This document shows positions 34,936 to 46,097 of a stretch of 64,000 bases of DNA, piece by piece. The DNA is from Budorcas taxicolor. Taxonomy: Eukaryota; Chordata; Mammalia; Artiodactyla; Bovidae. The translations under genes were made by a program, and so were the position numbers. The DNA lies in the NCBI RefSeq assembly GCF_023091745.1, contig NC_068910.1, forward strand, positions 178,181,170-178,245,169, given 5' to 3'. Every line of letters begins with the position of its first letter. Within the stretch, counting starts at the first letter, position 1. The notes below the pieces were generated by a model. That model saw only the letters and a program-made list of their open reading frames with translations, had not been told where the DNA came from and searched no databases.

Positions 34936-35786
34936 AGGGGCAACCAGGGTCAACCCTGTATGTTTTACCAAAATAGACATGCAGTAATGGAAGTAGTGTT
35001 AGAGCTGGAAATGTGAATTTGGGACATGGATGCTCAGTGGATAGCTAGAAAAATGGAAAAGAAAGAAAACCCAAGAGTAGAACTTTAGGAGATGCCTACT
35101 TTTAGGGAGAAATGAAAGAGAATCAGGCAAGATGGACATATCAGACTTTGAGTAAAGGAATTTCAGTGTTAAGTGGAGTAAGTTAAATAGGTACAAGGAG
35201 GTACAAACTCTGTTATGGCATATAGCAAAATGTTTAAAGTTGCCATAATTCAACGAGTATCCTGGTATACTTCAAAGAATACTAATAAGTTGCTATTGGA
35301 TTTGGAAATCAGTGTCCTGGTTTACATTAAGAGAAAAAATTTTAGAAAAAGAAAGGCTGTGGAAAGTTCTTTGCAATGGAATAAAGAGTGAGAAGGAGCA
35401 AAGGAATTGATGAGTTTAGGTTCTCAGTGCCAGAAAGATGGAGAGTCTAAAGGGATGAAGAGAGGACACTTTGGATAACTCAACCTGATGAAATGGAAGG
35501 TGCTCAGTGGTGTGTCTATTTTTTATCCTTTGGGCCAGAGTGATCTCTGAGAGGGTGGAAGAAAAGGGAAAATATTAAAGAGCTTGTGTCCGTCTCTCTG
35601 CTGTTAGGAGTATTTCAACGAAATGTTGTCTAAAGAACATATTTGAAATTCAATGAAATTGTGAGTTGATTAGTAAGCAAGCAGAAAGGTGATTCACATT
35701 TTGCCAGATTCTTTCTTTTTTAGAAGCCTCATTTCCTAGTGCTTGTCATATTCTATTGTCTAAAACCAAGGATTCTCAGCAGTGTT
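34936..35786. other. Unique sequence, no recognised repeat
   Basis: Purine-rich stretch of 0.85 kb. No named element and no supported gene. Confidence 0.5.
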
Positions 35787-35930
35787 AGTCCAGTCGGCCC
35801 TCCATATCCTTGGAGTCCACATCTGAGGGTTCAACGTCTACTGTAAATATTGGCAGAGGAGTCCAGAAATTTCCAAAAAGTAAAACTTGAATTTGCCATA
35901 TCCTAGCAGCATAATGTCCTGTTGATGAAG
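35787..35930 (+). mobile_element. Tigger-like DNA transposon fragment
   Basis: Starts with 'cagtcggccctccatatcc', the terminal motif of several Tigger/MER2-type elements, followed by 'gagggttcaacg', then the internal 'gaaatttccaaaaagtaaaa' and 'cttgaatttgcc'. The right terminus is not seen, so it is truncated. Confidence 0.65.
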
Positions 35931-36086
35931 AAACATCAGATGATGGAATAAATATTTCATTTTGTAGTCTCTAGATTTCTGAAGACTATACATATGCAGC
36001 CAGATTACATGGTGTCCCCTAAATTTGCTTGTGTTTTAAATGAACTAACAGTTTGACATCAGTGACATTTTAAAACTGTTGGATTA
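35931..36086. other. Unique spacer
   Basis: Nothing recognised. Confidence 0.4.
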
Positions 36087-36278
36087 CCCCCTGGTGGCTC
36101 AGCTGGTAAAGAATCCGCCTGCAATGTGGGAGACCTGGGTTCGATCCCTGTCCCTGGATTGGGAAGATCCCCTGGAGAAGGGAAAGGCTACCCACTCCAG
36201 TATTCTGGCCTGGAAAATTCCATGGACTCTATAGTCCTTGGGGTCACGAAGAGCCGGACACGACTGAGTGACTTTCAC
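36087..36278 (+). mobile_element. Bov-tA SINE
   Basis: Little-diverged copy: 'ccctggtggctcagctgg', 'gacctgggttcgatccctg', 'gaagatcccctggagaaggg', 'gaagagccggacacgactg', 'agtgactttcac'. The tRNA-derived part keeps A-box-like 'ggctcagctgg' and B-box-like 'ggttcgatcc', the internal pol III promoter elements of the family. Confidence 0.95.
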
Positions 36279-36701
36279 AAAAACAAACCCAGTATATACA
36301 AATATTATAGAATTACTGTTAAATAACATCTGACTACTTTGATCCGCATGCAAAACCCATTCTTAATTCTATTAATAATTCAAGTCAGGGTTATCTGAGG
36401 CAAGGCATTTGGATTAAAAGAAGTTTCTTTCTGATGTTGACTATTTTATCTTATGACATGCCTAGTGTATTAAAATAATCAGATACAAAGAATGTTTCAT
36501 GTTTCCCACTCCTTGACTTATTGTTGTTGGGCAACATTGCATTTTAATGATAAGGACTATTTTTTATTTTTTTAGGGAGAGGGCTGTTAATGATACAGAT
36601 GGCAGATAGTGGTCTGTTAAATTCTCTTGAGAAATATGAGGCAATTAGACATGCTTCTTAACACAGATTTTTCTTGTGTAAAAGTAATGAATTCTATCAA
36701 T
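36279..36701. other. Unique sequence
   Basis: No recognised repeat or gene. Confidence 0.45.
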
Positions 36702-36870
36702 AGACTAGAATTTCTCAATATGATCCTTGAACCAAGTGCATTAGCATCATCTGGGAACTTGTTAGAAATGTGAATTATTGGTCTGCCCATGCCAAGCCTC
36801 CTTTCCCCCAGCTGAGTCAGACATTCCACCTCCAAATTCTGACGGATGCTGAAGTTTGAGGACTACTGCC
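36702..36870 (+). mobile_element. MER5A-like hAT-Charlie DNA transposon
   Basis: Contains 'attagcatcatctgggaact' directly followed by 'tgttagaaatgtgaatt' and ends with 'ggatgctgaagtttgaggac' in the MER5A order. Non-coding, old, near full length. Confidence 0.8.
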
Positions 36871-37239
36871 TAGGACTATGGAGACACTGTGATGGTGCCT
36901 ATCATTTCTCTCACCTCTTCATTTCTACCTTATCATTCAAACACTGTAAAATAAAATGAAATACTTAGAAAGTGCTTCTCCTCCCCATAAACTTGTCATG
37001 TCTGTGCTGTGATGTGTTGCTGCACATAAATAATTTCCAGTTATCAGAAGGATGATTTGTTTGGCTAGTGTATTACTCATGTGTTCATGGTGTCCAACAT
37101 GTTACCTCCAACTCTTGCTGGCAGTTTTGCTGGTAGAATGTTGCTGGATGCAAAAACAAAATCTTTTACTTTACTACTACCTATCCTCTGCTTGCTTCTA
37201 TCAACCTTAGACATAGTGAGAGTTTTGTTTTGTTTTGTT
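36871..37239. other. Unique sequence
   Basis: No recognised element. A (TTTTG)n-like run at about 37224-37240 precedes the next LTR-like fragment. Confidence 0.45.
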
Positions 37240-37682
37240 TCTTAAAGGAAAAACAGAATCAATAGGATGCATAAGCGGAAAATTAGTGTAGGAACTGGCT
37301 CACACAATTATTGAGGCCAAGATGTCCCATGATCCGTCCTCTGCAAGTGTGAGAACCAGGAAAATGATGGTATAATTTTGTCTGGCTCCTAAGACCTGAG
37401 GATTGAAAAGCCAATGGTGTTAAGTCTCACTTGAGGTCAAAACCTCCTGAAAACTAGGAATGTTGAGGGAAGGGGAATATGGCTGTCACTCTTCCTCAGC
37501 CTTTTTGTTCTATTCAGGTCCTAAGCACATTGTTATGATACCCACTCTTATTGGTGAAGGTGGTTTTTACTTAGTTTGCGGATTCAAATGCTAAAGTTTT
37601 CCCAAGACATCAGGTATAATGTTTATCACCTATCTGAGGATCCCTTAACCTAGTCAAATTGACAAATAATTATTACACAGTC
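37240..37682 (-). mobile_element. LTR-like fragment (ERVL/MaLR type, family uncertain)
   Basis: Carries the ordered motifs 'aacagaatcaataggatgc', 'ggaactggctcacacaatta', 'tttttgttctattcaggtcc', 'ggattcaaatgctaa' and 'ctagtcaaattgacaaataa'. I know these from a common mammalian LTR, but cannot name its family with confidence. The strand is tentative. Confidence 0.5.
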
Positions 37683-38374
37683 TCACCAAGTTTCATGTAA
37701 TTTCGTCTGCTTGGTTTTATTTCCTATTATTCTCTAGCCTAGTTCATCTAGTCTCTCCAGTTGCTGTGTGAATGTTTGGGAACCTTAAGGTTATTTTATA
37801 GTGACAACATACTCATTTCAAACAGTATATCTTCATTCCTCCCCTTGCTCATTTACCAAGTCCTTTATTCTCATTCTCCACCACTCATCTAATTTCTTCT
37901 CTCTTTGGTCAGAGCTCAACATACCCATGTCAGTGAGGAAACCAAATCCAAAGAGGGTAACTCAAGAAAAGACCTAAGTATGAGGACTGGCCAGCTGGAC
38001 AAAGGAATATGGCCTGGCAGCAACCTGGTGGGAACCAAGGATGAAGGCCTCTCTGGCTGATACGGGTTCTAAAATCAGCAAATCTCAAGTGACCCCTGTT
38101 GGCAGATGAGGTCTAGGCACAGTCAGGATGGCTTTGAGACTGGCAGAGGCCAAGCCTGTAGGTTGAAGACACCAGCAAGTCCAGCTGATAGATTGTAAAG
38201 GCCTGCAGAGGTCTGGTTGCAAATTCTCCAAAAACTATTCCCTGGTTACCCTCACTCTCATTGTTTTTTCATTTTTTGGGAGGGTCTTTTCTTTGACCAA
38301 AGCTTGTCACGTCTCACAACATAGTACTGACTTGGTATCCTTCTCTGTTTTCTTGTACTGTCATTGTATTGAAC
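37683..38374. other. Unrecognised sequence
   Basis: 0.7 kb, less AT-rich than its surroundings. No repeat or gene assigned. Confidence 0.45.
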
Positions 38375-38543
38375 TGTGTTAGTCACTCAGTTATGTCCTC
38401 TTTGCTACCCCATGGACTGTAGCCCACCAGGCTCCTCAGTCCATGAGATTCTCCAGGCAGAATACTGGAGTGGGTTGCCATTGAACTGCGGTCTCCAGGA
38501 TTGCAGGCAGACTTTTTACTGTCTGAGAGTGACCAGGGAAGCC
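38375..38543 (-). mobile_element. Bov-tA SINE with internal deletion
   Basis: From 'gtgttagtcactcagttatg' to 'gagtgaccagggaagcc'. The segment between 'gggttgccatt' and 'gaactgcggtctcc' lacks about 30 bp of the normal 'ccttctccaggggatcttcc' region. Confidence 0.9.
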
Positions 38544-38552
38544 CGTCAATTA

Positions 38553-38823
38553 GCCCCTATTAGTTCATGCTTCTATAAAAAAGTACTGTGCGCTAGGTGG
38601 CTTAAACAACAGAAATTTCTTTCTCATAGTTCAAGAAGCTGGGGAGTCCAAGATAAAGATATTGTCCTGTTTAGTCCCCGGGTGAGGGCTCTCTTCCTGG
38701 CTTTCAGCTGACTGCCTTCTCCCTGTGTCCTTACATGGCAAGGAGTGAGAGAAAGCAAGCTTAGTTGATCTTCTGTCTCTGACCAGAGGTTACCACATCA
38801 CCTGCGTTGTGATGTGAATTCTT
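38553..38823 (-). mobile_element. MST/THE1-type MaLR LTR fragment
   Basis: Reversed 3' part of an MST-like LTR: 'gtggcttaaacaacagaaat', 'ggggagtccaagataaag', 'gggtgagggctctcttcctg' and 'ctccctgtgtccttacatgg' in the correct order. The U3 part is largely missing or diverged past about 38770. Confidence 0.7.
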
Positions 38824-39125
38824 AATCACTCAGCTGGTAAAGAATCTGCCTGTAGTACAGGAGCTCTTGCCTGGAAAATCCCATGGATGGAGGAGCCTGG
38901 TAGGCTGCAGTCCATGGGGTCGCTGAGAGTCAGACACAACTGAAGCAACTTAGCAGCAGCAGCAGCAGCAGTACGGGAAACCTGGGTTTGATCCCTGGGT
39001 TGGAAAGATCCCCTAGAGAAGGGAAAAGCTACCCACTCCAGTATTCTGGCCTGGAGAATTCCATGGACTTATACAGTCCACTGGGGTCACAAAGAGTCAG
39101 ACACGACTGAGCCACTTTCACTTCA
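38824..39125 (+). mobile_element. Bov-tA SINE split by a Bov-A insertion
   Basis: The head 'tcagctggtaaagaatctg' up to 38858 and the remainder from 38970 ('gggaaacctgggtttgatcc', 'gacacgactgagccactttc') form one Bov-tA. The 111-bp piece between them is a separate Bov-A unit. Confidence 0.85.
38859..38969 (+). mobile_element. 5'-truncated Bov-A monomer nested in Bov-tA
   Basis: Begins near 'ctcttgcctggaaaatcc' and ends in (AGC)n at about 38952-38969. 'agtac' occurs on both sides (38854-38858 and 38970-38974), a short TSD. Confidence 0.8.
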
Positions 39126-40269
39126 CTTAGGGAAGTCCCAAGTTTCTGCTGTATTGAGCATTTGCTTGTCTTGTAATTCATTGTGTTGGCCTCTGGAGAA
39201 GAATAGGGGTCTAGAAACAGTAACACTGCTGCAGGTAGGCCAGAGATTACAGCATATGAACCTTAAGGTATGCTTTCAGATCAGAAATCAAAAGCAAATG
39301 AATTGAAGGTTGCTCATTTTAATCTAAAATAATTCCTGTCCTTTACTCGGAATCTAGCCCTATTCCTGGGAAAGCATTTCCACAGCTTAAATCAAAGAAC
39401 AGCGTATACTAAGAAAACTCAATGTGCCGGGTTCATTCTAGTATACTGATGACTAGCTGGAATTATTTCTTTCAGAAAACGCATTCGATTTGGAGATTTG
39501 GAGAGAGGTGACGAGGTTATTTTGGACACATGGACCAAACTGTTAGGAAAGCAAAAACAAAGGTCTGCTAACAGAGCTTCCCCTGTACTCAAAAGAACAC
39601 TTCTCTTGTACATTTCAGGTAAAAAATACAAGCTCTCATTGTGTTCCAATGTGTACACTCTGTTATATAACAGGGCTCTGCTTTCTTTTTAAATATGAAC
39701 TACTTCTTGAACAGAAACAACAAAAATCAAATTCTATCAGATTAATGCAAAACTTCAGCTTTTTCTCAAAGGACTCTTTTCTAACTTATCTTTATCAGCA
39801 TGAAACTCCCCTGAGAATATGGTGAGCTCTGTTTCCTCACTGAGATACCACAGCCTGGAGTCTGGCAGCATTTCCACCATCTACCACCCACAGAGCTTGC
39901 ATTTTTTTTTTTTTTAAGTTGTTTTTGTCTGTTTAACGAGATCAGTGATTTCTAACAACAGTCACAGCCAAGTTTCTTCTGGAATTGTCAGCTGTGTATC
40001 TAAGTGTTGTTTCCCTGCTGTCTTTTCTTTGTTATATTTTGAAATTTAGATTTACAAAAGAGTTAGAAAAATAGATTTTCTTTATATGTTTCACTCAGCT
40101 TATTGTGATATCAACCATGAAGCATTTATTAAAACTAAGAAATTAACTTAGGTAAAATACTGTTAGCTCCATATTTTGTTTAGTTTTCCCAGTTTTTCTA
40201 CTAATGTCTGATCTGTCCCAAAATCAAATCTAAGATGCTGTGTTGCGTTTAGTCTCCTGTCTCCTTTTG
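39126..40269. other. Unique sequence with a poly-T run
   Basis: No recognised transposon. A T-run lies at about 39902-39915. Overlapping opposite-strand frames at 39419-39692 are not supported as genes. Confidence 0.5.
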
Positions 40270-40476
40270 CGTGCATGCTAAGTCACGTCAGTTGTGTCCA
40301 ACTCTTGGCAACCCTTTGGGCCATAGCCCGCCAGACTCCTCTGTCCATGGGGTTCTCCAGGCAATACTGGAGTGAGTTGCCATTTCCTCCTCCAGGACAT
40401 CTTCCCAATTCAGGGACCGAACCTGCTTTGCTTACGTTTCTTGCATTGGCAGGCAGGTTCTTTACCACTAACACCA
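40270..40476 (-). mobile_element. Bov-tA SINE
   Basis: Reverse copy from 'gtgcatgctaagtcacg' through 'cagacttcct'-equivalent 'cagactcctctgtccatgg' to 'tttaccactaacacca'. The last few head bases have diverged. Confidence 0.92.
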
Positions 40477-40830
40477 TCAGTCTCTAATCTGTGATAGTTT
40501 CTCCTCGGTCTCTCTCTATCTTTGATTTGAATGCTTTCTGCTGTTTTTAAAGCCTTTTATAAATATACCTTTTCATACATGCAAGATACCTTGTAACTGT
40601 TGGATAGAATTTGCTTATTTAAATATATTTAAATAATTTCCACATGGTGTTTTTTTCTATATTGCAAAAAACCTTGAAAGGAGCAAAGTATTTGTTGAAA
40701 AAAAAATTAGCAAGGAAGAACTAATCCCTTAGCATTTTTACTTACCTTTCCTGCTTCTGATATCACCATAACAAAATACAGTGGGTACATCTCAAACATT
40801 CAGAATACTCTTTTTTGTACTTGTTATTTT
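40477..40830. other. Unique AT-rich sequence
   Basis: Nothing recognised. Confidence 0.45.
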
Positions 40831-41128
40831 ATACTGGGGTATAGCTGATTAACCAAGTTGGTATAGTTGCAGGTGAACAGGGAAGGAGCTCAGCCATACA
40901 TATACATGTATCCATATTCCTCCCCCAAATCCTCTCCCATTCAGGCTGCCACATAATGCAGAGTTCCATGTGCTCTACAGTAGCTCCTTGTTGGTTATCC
41001 ATTTTAAATATGAGTGTGTACTTGTCCATCCCTAATTCTCTAACTGCTCCTTCCCCACTGGTAGCTATAAGTTTGTTTTCTAATTCTGTGAGTCTCTTTC
41101 TGTTTTGTAAATAAGTTCATTTTATCAC
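40831..41128 (-). mobile_element. Artiodactyl L1 3' UTR fragment
   Basis: Reversed L1 3' end: 'ctcagccatacatatacatg', 'cagagttccatgtgctctac', 'agtagctccttgttggttat' then 'ccattttaaatatg'. Same part of L1 as at 55525-55921 and 61268-61605. Confidence 0.85.
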
Positions 41129-41194
41129 CAGAATGATCTTTCTAATATAGGAATTTATCATACAGTAATTGTATTGATAGGTCCATATCACCTG

Positions 41195-41300
41195 CCTAAA
41201 TTCCAGACTCTTCAGCATGGCACATAAAGTCTCTTGGTCTGGCTCCTATTCATCCTTCAGGAAGCACCTTGAGATGTTTCTGACCACTCATGAAGTCCTC
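41195..41300 (+). mobile_element. Probable L2 LINE fragment
   Basis: Short match to the L2 3' region ('ttccagactcttcagc', 'ctcttggtctggctcc'). Confidence 0.45.
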
Positions 41301-41304
41301 TGCG

Positions 41305-41715
41305 GTAGGCAGCCTCAGAGAGCTTCCAATAATCCCCACCTCCTTTACTTTATGGCCCTGGGTTATCTATCTCTTCCCTTTGAGTGTGGGCCGAATTTGA
41401 CTGATTTCTTAGGAATAGCATATGATTAGAAGTAAAGGAATGCCATTTCTGAGATTGTGATAGCAAAGACTGTGGATTCTGTCTTGGGTTTTCTTTCTTT
41501 CTTTTGAGGGAAGCCAGCCACCATTTGTGATAATGAGAGGACCACTTGAGAAAACACTGATATCTCTGACCAGTAGCCAGTGAGGACCCATGCCCTGCTA
41601 ATTACCATGTGAGTAGGCCTGAAAGCAGATTCTTTTCCAGCAAAGCCTGGGGATGACTGCACCCCTGACCCAATGCTGGACTGTAGCTTTGCAAGAGACA
41701 CAGCTTAAATCTAGT
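41305..41715 (+). mobile_element. Probable MLT1-family LTR
   Basis: Ordered MLT1-like blocks: 'gagtgtgggccgaatttgac', 'gaccacttgagaaaacac', 'taccatgtgagtaggcctg' and 'gggatgactgcacccctgac'. Diverged; the subfamily is uncertain. Confidence 0.5.
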
Positions 41716-42308
41716 TGTTTTGAAATCATCTCTGTCTGCCCTTAATGATCTCACCCATTCAATTACTTACTGTCACATATTGTTCTTAAAGTGCTGCCCT
41801 AGTAAACTCTTTGTAATGGTGAAGTGTCTTTTCTTCTGTGTGCATATTCTTATTGACATATTGAAGATGGCATTTAACTTTTGTGTTTTTTGAAGTCTGA
41901 ATTAAAATGATTAAGCTAAATATACGTATACAACAACTCTAAGCCAACACTGAGATGCATGTCTGATGATGAGAATGCAAATATAGGGGAATGGTTAGCG
42001 AAATCTCTTACAAACAGTTGGCATGTCAGTAGTTAAGTGAAGACTTGGCTGTGGGAAGAGCACATGAACATGCATAGTTGGGGCTGAGTGTTACATAGAT
42101 GGAAGGTTCTAGCCTGACTGGGTGGAACTTTGTTCCAGGGAGCAGTGTGAGGGGTGATTGGGTGGCCCAGGCAAGCCTAAGTGACAAGATATAAGCCATG
42201 ATCCATGAAGGAGAAGCCAATTTGGTATTTGCCTATGTGTTCTGGGCTCCATAGTGCATATTCTGGAGGATGCATATCACTGTTACCTGCCTGTGAACTC
42301 TTATTAAT
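41716..42308. other. Unique sequence
   Basis: No recognised repeat or gene. Confidence 0.45.
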
Positions 42309-42503
42309 TTTGTTGTTTAGTCACTCTGTTGCAATCGTATGGACCATGGTGCATCAGGATCCTCTGTGCAAGGAATTTCCCAGGCAAGAATACTAAAGTG
42401 GGTTGCGATTTCCTTCTCCAGGGGATTTTCCAAGATCAGGGATTGAACCTGATTTTCCTGCATTGGCAGGTGGATTCTTTACCACTGAGCCTCCTGGGAA
42501 GCC
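42309..42503 (-). mobile_element. Bov-tA SINE
   Basis: Reverse copy from 'tgttgtttagtcactctg' to 'ctgagcctcctgggaagcc'. Flanked by 12-bp repeats with one mismatch ('actcttattaat' 42297-42308 and 'actctcattaat' 42506-42517). Confidence 0.93.
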
Positions 42504-42517
42504 TTACTCTCATTAAT

Positions 42518-43465
42518 GCAGGGTCATAAATCCCTGAAGATCCCACAGAATATTTCAGGGGGTCGAGAAATATGTTCCACCTGAACTCACTTGCAAGTGA
42601 GTCAAATCAGTTACATGCAGCATCCACGTTTGCTCCCTTTCTTTTTTCTTATACCTCCTCTCCCCTCTCTGGCATAGGACTACTGCTTGTTCTTTCTGGC
42701 CCCTCCCACAGAGCATGAAAGAGGTTTATTCTGGGTGGGCTGTCACTGTTGCCTCTTATGGATGGGGCTCAGGGCACTCAAGCTTCTGGCCATCTCTGTC
42801 ATTATAATACTTGTAGTCACATTCCCTGTATGTTGCCCTGATGTGTTGTAGAATATATATAAATACACACACACACACACATACACATAAATTTCTAATT
42901 GTAGTTTTACACCCTAATTACATCTTCTGCCCCTCAGGGCTCAGTCATGAGTCCAGCCAAGCAAACAGAGGAGGGAGCTGGACTTGGAGAAAGATCTTCG
43001 TGATGTTGATGTTCTATTGATGATTGATCTTGATGTTTTTAATGATGAAAGATTTTGATGTTCTATTCATCTTTTCTTCTTCCTCGGCACTAAGACTGCA
43101 TTACCCTATCAAGTGTGTCTGACCCTCTCTTTATTCAAGGACTATTTGTAGTCTCACCATAGACTTGTGAATTGACTCAGATATTCTCTAAACTTTGCTG
43201 GGGAACACAGCTAGAGCTCAAACCAGGACCACAGCTATACCATGCTCATATATGCAGAACAACTGCCAGACTGGGAAGGAATTGTCACCCAGGTAGGAAA
43301 AGGACCAGAGAATAAGAGGGAATGGACATTTTTGTGTTGGAATGGACCAGGGGAGAAATGATCTGCATGGATTCTAAAGACATGGATCTATTACTGCCTT
43401 TGCTGTACATAATTTTACTCATTCTTGGCATGTGTTTGTATGAACACAACATTTAAGTGAGAGGT
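42518..43465. other. Unique sequence with a short (AC)n
   Basis: A dinucleotide (AC)n microsatellite of about 9 units lies at 42864-42882. Otherwise no recognised repeat. Internally repetitive 'gatgttctatt' motifs occur near 43000-43075. Confidence 0.55.
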
Positions 43466-43559
43466 GGGACTTCCCTGGCAATCCAGTGGTTAGCGCTCCA
43501 CATTTCTAATGCATGGGGTGCAGATTTGGTCCCTGGTCAGTGAATTAAGATCCCACATG
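43466..43559 (+). mobile_element. CHR-2-type tRNA-Glu SINE
   Basis: Cetartiodactyl SINE head and short body: 'gggacttccctggcaatcc', 'agtggttagcgctccac', 'ggtccctggtcagtgaatt' and 'aagatcccacatg', followed by an A-rich (ATAGAAA)n tail to about 43590. Confidence 0.85.
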
Positions 43560-43625
43560 ACTTATAGAAATAGAAAATAGAAAAATAGAAAGGTAAGTAA
43601 AAATCAATAAGAATAAATACTTATC

Positions 43626-44873
43626 ACTAGTAAAGTAATGCTCAAAATTCTCCAAACCAGGCTTCAGCAATACGTGAACCGTGAACTCCCTGATGTTCAA
43701 GCTGGTTTTAGAAAAGGCAGAGGAACCAGAGATCAAATTGCCAACATCCGCTGGATCATGGAAAAAGCAAGAGAGTTCCAGAAAAACATCTATTTCTGCT
43801 TTATGGACTATGCCAAAGCCTTTGACTGTGTGGCTCACAATAAACTGTGGAAAATTCTGAAAGAGATGGGAATACCAGACCACCTGACCTGCCTCTTGAG
43901 AAATCTGTATGCAGGTCAGGAAGCAACAGTTAGAACTGGACATGGAACAACAGACTGGTTCCAAATAGGAAAAGGAGTACATCAAGGCTGTATATTGTCA
44001 CCCTGCTTATTTAACTTATATGCAAAGTATATCATGAGAAACGCTGGACTGGAAGAAACACAAGCTGGAATCAAGATTGCCAGGAGAAATATCAGTAACC
44101 TCAGATATGCAGATAACACCACCCTTATGGCAGAAAGTGAAGCGGAGCTAAAAGCCTCTTGATGAAAGTGAAAGAGGAGAGTGAAAAAGTTGGCTTAAAG
44201 CTCAACATTCAGAAAACGAAGATCATGGCATCCTGTCCCATCACTTCATGGGAAATAGATGGGGAAACAGTGTCAGACTTTATTTTTTTTGGAGCTCCAA
44301 AATCACTGCAGATGGTGATTGCAGCCATGAAATTAAAAGACGCTTACTCCTTGGAAGAAAAGTTATGACCAACCTAGATAGTATATTCAAAAGCAGATAC
44401 ATCACTTTGCCGACTAAGTTCCATCTAGTCAAGGCTATCGTTTTTCCTGTGGTCATGTATGGATGTGAGAGTTGGACTATGAAGAAGGCTGAGTGCCGAA
44501 GAATTGATGCTTTTGAACTGTGGTGTTGGAGAAGACTCTTGAGAGTCTCTTGGACTGCAAGGAGATCCAACCAGTCCATTCTAAAGGAGATCAGCCCTGG
44601 GATTTCTTTGGAATGAATGATGCTAAAGCTGAAACTGCAGTACTTTGGCCACCTCATGGGAAGAGTTGACTCATTGGAAAAGACTGTGATGCTGGGAGGG
44701 ATTGGGGGCAGGAGGAGAAGGGGAAGACCCAGGATGAGATGGCTGGATGGCATCACGGACTCAATGGACGTGAGTCTGAGTGAACTCCGGGAGTTGATGA
44801 TGGACAGGGAGGCCTGGCATGCTGCGATTCATGGGGTTGCAAAGAGTCGGACACGACTGAGCAACTGAACTGA
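43626..44873 (+). mobile_element. BovB LINE, 5'-truncated
   Basis: 1.25 kb from the RT region ('ctagtaaagtaatgctcaaa') to the 3' tail 'gagcaactgaactgag'. It lies tail-to-tail with the BovB at 45321-45932. No clear TSD seen. Confidence 0.95.
43638..44868 (+). pseudogene. BovB reverse transcriptase remnant, few lesions
   Basis: The most intact BovB ORF here. 43638-44162 is open: motif A 'CFMDYAKAFDCVAH', motif B 'GKGVHQGCILSPCLFNLY', and motif C reading 'YADN' instead of 'YADD' (about 44109). A missing A near 44152 shifts the frame. 44159-44368 continues with 'GLKLNIQKTKIMAS'. A T-run near 44282-44289 causes a second shift. 44248-44616 and 44617-44868 are one frame split by a single TGA at about 44614. 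The N-terminal endonuclease is absent through 5' truncation, so it cannot function. Confidence 0.92.
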
Positions 44874-45320
44874 GACATAAGCAGTGGGTTAAAATTATTA
44901 AAATCTTGATTTTTTAAAGTCATAATCCGACTGATATATGCAGAATGATTTAAACTAAAATGAGCAGGAACACCAGCTAGAAATCACTGAAATTATCCAG
45001 ATGGAGAGTGCTTGAATTTTCCTTATCTGTCAGGAAACTCAGAGTTTTGTGCCAACTTGTTGTAGCTGACATTTAGCCGCATTTAGAATATAATGACCTT
45101 TCCTTTTCATTTTTCAAACTACATACATGCTTCTTTTGTTTACTGGTCTTTAGGTTTTATTTTACTTGAATTTTTCCTTGTAAGTTATATCTTCTTACTT
45201 TTTAGAAGTAAATAGGCTGTAAGTAATAAAATGCATAAATGAAAAATATGATTTATTGCTAGTAATAACAAGACTAAATATGAAGGATGCTTATTTGACA
45301 TGTAGCCTTTACAAGGAACA
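44874..45320. other. Unique spacer between two inverted BovB copies
   Basis: 447 bp of AT-rich DNA, no recognised repeat. Confidence 0.5.
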
Positions 45321-45932
45321 GTTTAGTTCAGTTGCTCAGTCGTGTCCGACTCTTTGCAACCCCATGAATCGCAGCACACCAGGCCTCCCTGTCCATCACC
45401 AACTCCCGGAGTTCACTGAAACTCACGTCCATTGAGTCCATGATACCATCCAACCATCCCATCCTCTGTCATCCCCTTTTCCTCCTGCCCCCAATCCCTC
45501 CCAGCATCACAGTCTTTTCCAATGAGTCAACTCTTCACATGAGGTGGCCAAAGTACTGGAGTTTCAGCTTTAGCATCATTCCTTCCAAAGAACACCCAGG
45601 ACTGATCTCCTTTAGAATGGACTGGTTGGATTTCCTTGCAGTCCAAGAGACTCTCAAGAGTCTTCTCCAACACCATAGTTCAAAAGCATCAATTATTTGG
45701 CACTCAGCTTTCTTCACAGTCCAACTCTCACATCCATACATGACCACTGGAAAAACCATAGCCTTGGCTAGACAGGCCTTTGTAGGCAAAGTAATGTCTC
45801 TGCCTTTCAATTTGCTATCTAGGTTGGTCATAACTTTTCTTCCAAGGAGTAAGCATCTTTTAATTTCATGGCTGCAGTCACCATCTACAGTGATTTTGGA
45901 GCCCAAGAAAGTAAAGTCTGACACTGTTTCCG
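45321..45932 (-). mobile_element. BovB LINE 3' end
   Basis: 612 bp in reverse, from 'gtttagttcagttgctcag' to 'gtctgacactgtttcc'. The minus-strand frame 45924-45535 is open over 129 codons of the RT C-terminal half ('PVVMYGCESWTVKK', 'RVSWTARKSNQSILKEISPG'). Confidence 0.94.
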
Positions 45933-45989
45933 TTGTGTCTCTATACCACTTTAAAGATCAGTGATCAAAACTGGAATATGTAACAAGCT

Positions 45990-46097
45990 AAATGGGAAAA
46001 GAATTTGAAAAATAATAGATATGTATGTGTATAACTGAATTACTCTGCTGTACACATAAAACTATTGCAACATTGTTAATGAACTATACTCCTATAT
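45990..46097 (+). mobile_element. Artiodactyl L1 3' terminus
   Basis: The terminal 3' UTR: 'gtataactgaattactctgc', 'tgtacacataaaactattgc' and 'aactatactcctatat'. It contains no coding part. Confidence 0.75.

Noticed and set aside
36087..36278. Possible functional tRNA gene because of A- and B-box-like motifs
   Set aside because: These belong to the tRNA-derived head of Bov-tA; the sequence does not form a full cloverleaf and continues into the BovB-like tail.
45440..45964. 174-codon plus-strand open frame
   Set aside because: Antisense of the minus-strand BovB; the true coding sense is on the other strand with RT C-terminal motifs.
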